Positions 58,241-64,000 of a stretch of 64,000 bases of DNA are shown one piece after another. Origin of the DNA: Mangrovimonas futianensis (lineage in GTDB: Bacteria > Bacteroidota > Bacteroidia > Flavobacteriales > Flavobacteriaceae). The notes under the pieces were generated by a model that had not been told where the DNA came from, ran no database searches, and worked only from the letters and a program-made list of their open reading frames with translations. Numbering within the stretch: position 1 is the first letter of the stretch; each line of letters opens with the position of its first letter. The translations under genes and the position numbers were made by a program. The DNA is taken from the NCBI RefSeq assembly GCF_021245805.1, contig NZ_JAJJNF010000003.1, forward strand, positions 368,429 through 432,428. Direction: 5' to 3'.

Positions 58241-61200
58241 TTATTCAATAATCACTTTTTTATTAATACTTGTGCCAAGGCCTGTATCTAATTTGATGAT
58301 ATAGTTTCCACTTGAAATATTCCTTACAGGTAGTTTGATCTTGGAATTGGCAAGTTCAGTAACTTGAGAACTGTTCCAAGTTTGTAAAACTTTTCCGGCC
58401 ATATCAATTAGTTGTACGCGATTGACTTTAACTTTATTGTAAGTATTGATAAAGATTTCACCTGAATTATTTAGGTAGTTGACGCTAATCTCATTGGTTA
58501 AATCTTCGATGATGCTTAAGGTGGATTCATCTGATTCAAATGTCAGGAAGAATCGGCTGTTATATTCTCCGGCTTCCAAATTAATAGAGAATGGAACCTC
58601 ATTAAATTGAGAATATTCGCCGGTTAAAGAATCGTAAATAAATACATCTATTTCCTCATCAAAGTTTTCTAGCATTCTAAGATTAATTGCCAAATCTCCA
58701 GCTTGAGCCAATTTAACATTTAAGGGATATTGTTTAGTAGAATCAAATTCGCCTACACCTTGAATAATAAAATTAGTATTCTCAACATTCCATGACACAT
58801 CAGTTGTATAGTCGTCTATGTTTTTAGCGTCATAGCCAAAATCATAACCATCAGAAGCATTGCTATTAGGAACGAAAGCTAACATTATATGCCTATTTAA
58901 GTTATTTGGTGTAGTTGCCGTTAGCCTTACCCTTTGAATTACAGATTCATTTTCACCATCTGTGTAAGTTAAGTTTGAACTATCTATAGTCTTCATGAAA
59001 ATCGAGGACCCTGAACCGGATTCTCTTCTAAAGATCCGCTGGTCATTTTCAAATTTAATTTGACCTCCTGTTTCTGGTTCCAAAGCTCCAACAAAAAACC
59101 CTTGTCCAACTGGAATATACCTTCCAGGCATTAATGATGAAGAGCCTAGATCACTGATTTCATATCCATCTTCAGTTATGGATGGAGTAGTTGGAATTTC
59201 ACCCCCACTTAAGTTGTAAGTGGCATACCCTCCTTCATAGTTTACAAGGAAATGGGAATTACTACTTAAATAGTGTACCCAGAAATAAAGCGCACCATCA
59301 ATGGCGCTTGTAGAGCTAGGGTTTGCCGTACTTCCATTTGGAATGTTATCTTTTATAAATTCGTCAGCATCTATCGCACTTGGGTATGGGTTTCCAATTA
59401 ATATTTGATTTCCATTGGAAACAGCAGTATTGGTATTTTGAATCAATCCATTGTGGGGTTTTCCTTGGAATACATAGTTTTGATAATCATTGTTAGTGCC
59501 ACTACCTTTCATAGTAAACCCATTTCCGGTGGGTATGTTTCCAGTGCTTCCAACTTGATTCCATTGTTGATAGGTATTAGCTATGGCATTGTAGGTCCAT
59601 AGCCAATAATTTGGTAATGAAATAGGTGGTCCTGGAGTGGCATCGTAGCCACCAATCCATGTGATTGTGGCAGGATTGGATGAGGTGGTACCATCCATCA
59701 AAATACTACCGACAGTATAATTAGAATTAGTTGCAGCACCAATGGCACTTACCGGGGAACTCCAATAATTGTAATTATATAGATTTTTAGTTCCTTGTTG
59801 ATCTCTTTCGATAAACCCAAGACTAGTTGGTTCCAATTCACTATCATTCAATTGGTCTATATTATATCTTTTTTGAACTAATTGTGATTGTCCGACTAAA
59901 TCTATTTGTCCATTAAGCTTTAGATAATGGGTTACCCATAAAGCATTACCGCTATTATTTTCATCTTGCGTCGTATTAGGGTTTGAAATAGTGATTTCAG
60001 AGCCTAAATTATTTAATAATCCCAAAAGGGTAATGTTCTCATTATGAGAATCCACATCATGTGATGTCTCCACAATATTCCAATCAATCTTTGATCCATT
60101 TATTCCAACACTGTTAGGATAATTCCAAACTGAATAGTGAGTCCATGGTGAAGCTGATGTAGTATCATCACCCCAATCTCCCGATTGTAAAGTGGTATAG
60201 GGAAGTGGAGCGGTTTCTTGTTGACTGGTTGTTATATTTTTCAATCTACCAGTAGTTCCTACTGCAAAATTTGGTGACAGACTACCACATGCAATATCCA
60301 TGCGGTAATAACCTTCCAAATTAGACCAGAATAACGGATTATCATCAATACCATCTTGATTGGCATCCGGGCCATTTATTTTTAAACCTAGAACTGCACC
60401 TCTCACATCAACTCCATCGGGTTCTATTTCTTGGTTCATCATTTGTCTAATATGTTCCGGTGATAGGGCTTTATTCCAAATACGCAATTCGTCTATCCAG
60501 CCATTAAAATGGTTAGAAGGAATTGGTGAAGAATCTTGGTCTATAGCACCTAAAATGGCTTTGTAATTATTGCTTGATGGTTGAACTCCAGCGCCTTGTT
60601 TAATTAAAATACCATCGATGTAAAGTCTATACTCATAACCGGAGCGAATAATGGCTATATGGTACCACCTAGAGTTATCTATGGTATAAGGAGCAGAATT
60701 TAGAAATCCAGATTTATTCCATCGAAATACAACATGACCCGAATTGTTAATTCGCAAGTCGTAGCCATAAGCATTCCCCGAAAAACTTGCATCTCTTTTA
60801 GATATTATACCCTGAATCCCACTAATGGATTCGGGTTTTATCCAAACTTCAATGCTAAAATCATTGTTGTCTAAATTATAATTATTTTCACCAAAATCAA
60901 CGTAATCATTGGAGCCATCAAAATCTACCAAATCACAATTGATAATTTCGATGCTCATATTATCTGAACATCCGTTAACAGTCCATGTTAAGTTGTAAAT
61001 CCCAGCATCACCAGTAAATAGTGCATCAGGGTCGTTAACATCAGAAATTGTAAAATTTCCACCACAACTGCTGCTTGCAATCACAGCCCATTCACCCGCA
61101 ATTTCCGTATCTTCCATAGCGCCTTCATCATCACAGTTTACACAGTTATTAGGAAGCGTATATGCTCCTTTAGCTGCATTTTGAGTAGCGGTTAACCTAT

Positions 61201-64000
61201 TGTCATAGGCATTTAATTGAACCGTGTTTTGTCCACATTCATCTGGCGTAAAGACAACATCTTCCCCTGCATAAGAATGGAATACCTTTATCCAAATAAG
61301 GTCTGTACCATCCTCATCATATGACCTACAGCCATTAATTAAAGCTGTTGCTCCATAATTATGACTACCAGGTACCTCAGGAACGAAGGCAATAGGAACT
61401 TGGGTTTCACCTGTTACAAGAGGATCTTCACTAGGATCACCAATTCCATCAGTCCATTCTAGTTCTGTATCTACATAGACTTCTTGGTAGACATAAATAT
61501 TATCCATTGCCCATGCACTTAGATTTGTAGTACCTGTAAAAGACCATCTAATTCTAACATTACTTTCTCCAATATAGGCGTCCAAAGGAATAGAGGTGTT
61601 ATCCGTTTCAAAATTATATTCGGTAGGTGTTGATCCAGCAACAGATTCTGCAGTTCCTGCAGTATACCAATCTAGATCGCCACTTCCTACGGCATGCATC
61701 AGTACTAGTGTCGAATAGTTGACACCTCCATCCGTAGATATTTCAATAACGGCATAGTCTTGATCTGAAAAATAATAAGCTTGGTCAAAATCTAAACTTG
61801 CAGAAGCAACATTAGATAAATCCATAATAGGAGTTTCAAGTGTTGTTGGTATGGCTCCATTATATTGAGGTGAACTAAAATCACCATAGGCTATGGTATA
61901 TTTCCCATCATTACCGCAATATACAATATTACCATTCTCTTGATTATTACAAGTTTTTGCGGACCAATTTCGAGGTTTTGTTGCACTTCCGCCAGCCGTA
62001 AATCCACCAGTTTCTCCATCAACCAACCATCCATTAGGATCTTGCGTGTTTAGCTGCCCTTGATTAAAATCTCCAGGAGGATAATCAGGAAAAGCCTCTT
62101 CGGTTGCTAAATAATTACTAGTAGCTAAAAGATTAACTTCCTCACCTAGACAATAGTTAGAATCAACATCTAAGTTCTCAATAGTAGGAGCCGATCCAGG
62201 AGGTAATGATCTGACATAAAACAGACTGGAATATACACTGCAATTTCCTACTTGAATTAGAACTCTATAATAAGTTGATTCCAATTCTCCTATAGCAAAG
62301 GTTATTGAATGACTATCGGTGGTATTTGAAATGATGTCCCAAACACCTTGATTTACTGCGAATTGCTCCCATTGAATGATAGTTCCTATTTCCCCAGTTA
62401 AGTCTAAATCAATATTAATTTCTTCTTGACAAGACGAAATGTCTATTTGATTAGAAAATGCAATTCCTTCAAAGGTTCCCTGAAGTGTACCACCATCTAT
62501 GGAGGGGGGCGTTAGTGTAATATCTTGGGTTTGTATGGTTATGTTACCATTACTATCAATGAATTGCCAATCTATGGTCTCAGTTCCAGAAAATGAAAAA
62601 GGGAATATAAAATCGGGAGATAATGTTCCTTCAATGATACCATTACATCCATCAGTAGCAGTTGGTATGGTCAATTCTGAAATACTTGAAATTTGACAAC
62701 CAGTAAATGATAAGGCAGTTAATGAAGGACTGTTTGGTACAGGACTTTCATTGTCAACGACTGTAACATCTTGTGGTACAATAATACTGTTGCCTGCACT
62801 GTCTGAAAAGGTCCAATAAATTGTTTCTGTACCAACAGTGTCAAAAATTAAACTAACATTAGATGTTCCGATAATGGATCCATCACAATTGTCATTAGTG
62901 GTTGGAGGAGTTACTTCAATGTAACAATCTGCAATGATAGGTTCAAGGACTGGAATCTCAGGACCTTCATTGTCTATAACAGTTATATCAATTGAACAAG
63001 TGGAAGAATTTCCAGCAACATCAGTAATTACAAATGTATTGGTTGTAGTACCTACTGGGAAGACACTTCCAGAAGGCAAACCTGTGGTTTGTATTGTGGT
63101 TGCTCCAATACAGTTGTCAGAACCTGTTGGTGTAATGTATGTCACTACCGCTGAGCAAAGTCCTGTATCATTGATTGTTATTATATCACTTTGACATGAT
63201 ATGGTGGGTGCTGTAGTATCCTCGATGATCACATTTTGGTCAACTGTTATGGCATTGCCATTTCCATCGTCAAAGGTCCAAGTAATGATGTGTATGCCTT
63301 GGGTATTATAAGTCAGGGGATTAGAAGTGGTTCCTGTTATGGTTCCGCTACAGTTATCGGTTGTAGTCGGTGTAGAGGCAGTAGCAGAGCATTGTCCATT
63401 GACATCGGATAGAATAGGAGCTACTGGAGCAGTGGTATCATTAATAACAACGTTCTGCGTCTGTGTTGAAGCATTACCATTCACATCTGTATATATCCAT
63501 GTTACAACTGTTGTACCCTGGGTGGAGATAGGTAGAGAAGCATTGTTTGTTACAGTTACTGATCCACCGCAATTGTCCGTCGCCGTTGGTGCAATCAAGG
63601 ATGTTACAGAACATTGTGCAGTTACATTCGCTAAATTAGCTAAGTCAGCTGTAGGAGGCGTGTTGTCCTCCACGGTAATGGTTTGGGTTTGTGTTGTTGT
63701 ATTGCCATCGTTATCAGTTACGGACCATTCACGGATGATAGTTCCGACACCATCATTGACGGTATTTGTAGTTTCTGAATAGCTAACGGTAAGGGTTGTA
63801 TCACAGTTGTCTGTTGCGGTAACCACAGCAGGAGCGGGTATGGCATCACATTCTACGGTCGCATCGGCAGGGACACCAACAAGCACCGGAGGCGTGTTGT
63901 CCTCCACGGTAATGGTTTGGGTTTGTGTTGTTGTATTGCCATCGTTATCAGTTACGGACCATTCACGGATGATAGTTCCGACACCATCATTGACGGTATT
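58241..64000 (-). CDS. Giant T9SS adhesin-like protein with HYR-type repeats (N-terminus beyond right edge)
   Basis: The frame stays open to 64000, so 1919 residues are visible and the start lies outside; the GTG at 63907 is internal. From the edge: about six and a half HYR-like Ig repeats of ~76-80 residues, each with a C...DNC pair and closing with a D(N/T)(T/E)-(A/G/S)P motif; a beta-sandwich segment around DFSSPQYNGAIPTTLETP; a LamG domain (LVDFDGSNDYVDFGENNYNL ... FNGWIDELRIWNKALSP); a long C-terminal region shared with the next gene (YNYWSSPVSAIG; RYIPVGQGFFVG); and a type A T9SS sorting domain ending SSGNYIIKLDTG ... NKKVIIE. Predicted surface-attached or secreted adhesin. Confidence 0.93.
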   Translation of the reverse strand, partial: NTVNDGVGTIIREWSVTDNDGNTTTQTQTITVEDNTPPVLVGVPADATVECDAIPAPAVVTATDNCDTTLTVSYSETTNTVNDGVGTIIREWSVTDNDGNTTTQTQTITVEDNTPPTADLANLANVTAQCSVTSLIAPTATDNCGGSVTVTNNASLPISTQGTTVVTWIYTDVNGNASTQTQNVVINDTTAPVAPILSDVNGQCSATASTPTTTDNCSGTITGTTSNPLTYNTQGIHIITWTFDDGNGNAITVDQNVIIEDTTAPTISCQSDIITINDTGLCSAVVTYITPTGSDNCIGATTIQTTGLPSGSVFPVGTTTNTFVITDVAGNSSTCSIDITVIDNEGPEIPVLEPIIADCYIEVTPPTTNDNCDGSIIGTSNVSLIFDTVGTETIYWTFSDSAGNSIIVPQDVTVVDNESPVPNSPSLTALSFTGCQISSISELTIPTATDGCNGIIEGTLSPDFIFPFSFSGTETIDWQFIDSNGNITIQTQDITLTPPSIDGGTLQGTFEGIAFSNQIDISSCQEEINIDLDLTGEIGTIIQWEQFAVNQGVWDIISNTTDSHSITFAIGELESTYYRVLIQVGNCSVYSSLFYVRSLPPGSAPTIENLDVDSNYCLGEEVNLLATSNYLATEEAFPDYPPGDFNQGQLNTQDPNGWLVDGETGGFTAGGSATKPRNWSAKTCNNQENGNIVYCGNDGKYTIAYGDFSSPQYNGAIPTTLETPIMDLSNVASASLDFDQAYYFSDQDYAVIEISTDGGVNYSTLVLMHAVGSGDLDWYTAGTAESVAGSTPTEYNFETDNTSIPLDAYIGESNVRIRWSFTGTTNLSAWAMDNIYVYQEVYVDTELEWTDGIGDPSEDPLVTGETQVPIAFVPEVPGSHNYGATALINGCRSYDEDGTDLIWIKVFHSYAGEDVVFTPDECGQNTVQLNAYDNRLTATQNAAKGAYTLPNNCVNCDDEGAMEDTEIAGEWAVIASSSCGGNFTISDVNDPDALFTGDAGIYNLTWTVNGCSDNMSIEIINCDLVDFDGSNDYVDFGENNYNLDNNDFSIEVWIKPESISGIQGIISKRDASFSGNAYGYDLRINNSGHVVFRWNKSGFLNSAPYTIDNSRWYHIAIIRSGYEYRLYIDGILIKQGAGVQPSSNNYKAILGAIDQDSSPIPSNHFNGWIDELRIWNKALSPEHIRQMMNQEIEPDGVDVRGAVLGLKINGPDANQDGIDDNPLFWSNLEGYYRMDIACGSLSPNFAVGTTGRLKNITTSQQETAPLPYTTLQSGDWGDDTTSASPWTHYSVWNYPNSVGINGSKIDWNIVETSHDVDSHNENITLLGLLNNLGSEITISNPNTTQDENNSGNALWVTHYLKLNGQIDLVGQSQLVQKRYNIDQLNDSELEPTSLGFIERDQQGTKNLYNYNYWSSPVSAIGAATNSNYTVGSILMDGTTSSNPATITWIGGYDATPGPPISLPNYWLWTYNAIANTYQQWNQVGSTGNIPTGNGFTMKGSGTNNDYQNYVFQGKPHNGLIQNTNTAVSNGNQILIGNPYPSAIDADEFIKDNIPNGSTANPSSTSAIDGALYFWVHYLSSNSHFLVNYEGGYATYNLSGGEIPTTPSITEDGYEISDLGSSSLMPGRYIPVGQGFFVGALEPETGGQIKFENDQRIFRRESGSGSSIFMKTIDSSNLTYTDGENESVIQRVRLTATTPNNLNRHIMLAFVPNSNASDGYDFGYDAKNIDDYTTDVSWNVENTNFIIQGVGEFDSTKQYPLNVKLAQAGDLAINLRMLENFDEEIDVFIYDSLTGEYSQFNEVPFSINLEAGEYNSRFFLTFESDESTLSIIEDLTNEISVNYLNNSGEIFINTYNKVKVNRVQLIDMAGKVLQTWNSSQVTELANSKIKLPVRNISSGNYIIKLDTGLGTSINKKVIIE
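63654..63766 (-). repeat. Exact internal repeat of the HYR array, unit 1
   Basis: 113 bp identical, base for base, to 63888-64000. The offset is 234 bp, exactly one 78-residue HYR unit. The minus-strand translation covers NTVNDGVGTIIREWSV ... TITVEDNTPP. Confidence 0.95.
63888..64000 (-). repeat. Exact internal repeat of the HYR array, unit 2 (reaches window edge)
   Basis: Identical to 63654-63766 up to the last base of the window, so the true length of the identity, and the number of further units, lie beyond the edge. Confidence 0.95.

Noticed and set aside
62934..63782. Open frames on the plus strand across the HYR repeats (for example 63327-63782)
   Set aside because: They are antisense to a clearly coding, repeat-rich frame with domain structure and a T9SS tail; their openness follows from the repeat composition.
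63654..64000. CRISPR-like or non-coding tandem repeat
   Set aside because: The period is 234 bp and in frame with a protein domain of 78 residues; there are no short direct repeats with unique spacers.

Overview
The window looks like a chromosomal segment of a marine-type member of the Flavobacteriaceae (Bacteroidota). The evidence is: AT-rich DNA; promoters of the Bacteroidota form TTTG-N19/20-TAnnTTTG with no Shine-Dalgarno signal; two TonB-dependent outer-membrane receptors; two very large type IX secretion (T9SS) substrates; and lineage-typical genes such as a DUF3276 PUR-like protein, a long NusB, leucine dehydrogenase and many 'SC' lipoproteins. I saw no rRNA, tRNA, CRISPR array, transposase or phage gene.

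Layout. 1-1519 is the C-terminal part of RecQ, cut by the left edge. 1684-13924 is an accessory block of twelve genes, all on the minus strand and separated by 100-320 bp spacers. Most products are exported or lipid-anchored (plug-like lipoprotein, RidA-like lipoprotein, M3 oligopeptidase, erythromycin-esterase-like, TPR, DUF4261); pirin, an unrecognised soluble protein and a small membrane protein complete it. The spacers hold at least three families of small repeats. From 14435 the window returns to housekeeping genes: a cyclophilin-FKBP fusion, YfiT/DinB, a peroxiredoxin-like thiol protein, CsaA, the PUR-like protein, an ABC exporter, leucine dehydrogenase, nusB-DUF1573-yajC, a siderophore-type TonB receptor, pepT, pyrD, a membrane HELGH protein, HMG-CoA lyase, a FecA-like receptor, guaB, a phosphatase-fold protein, a lipid hydroxylase, a sirtuin, TrmH, a DEAD-box helicase, rdgB, hpf, rlmH, nadC-yihY-priA, a LytTR regulator, rpsF-rpsR-rplI and hisS. 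53456-64000 holds two tandem giant surface/secreted proteins read leftwards; the second runs off the right edge.

How the genes fit together. Leucine dehydrogenase and HMG-CoA lyase are the first and last steps of leucine breakdown. The two TonB receptors share an AT-rich operator-like motif and are likely co-regulated, probably by iron. CsaA, TrmH, RlmH, HPF, the DEAD-box helicase, the ribosomal proteins and HisS form a loose translation and RNA theme. nadC-yihY-priA is a tight operon.

The most interesting signals are: the repeat-bounded, co-oriented accessory block, where one repeat supplies a gene's stop codon; loss of the usual zinc cysteines in both RecQ and the sirtuin; a RidA-like lipoprotein without the catalytic arginine; a free-standing lipoprotein resembling a TonB plug; apparently leaderless mvaB and trmH; the shared operator of the two receptors; and an exact 113-bp repeat at a 234-bp period in the right-edge adhesin-like gene, indicating recent repeat expansion.
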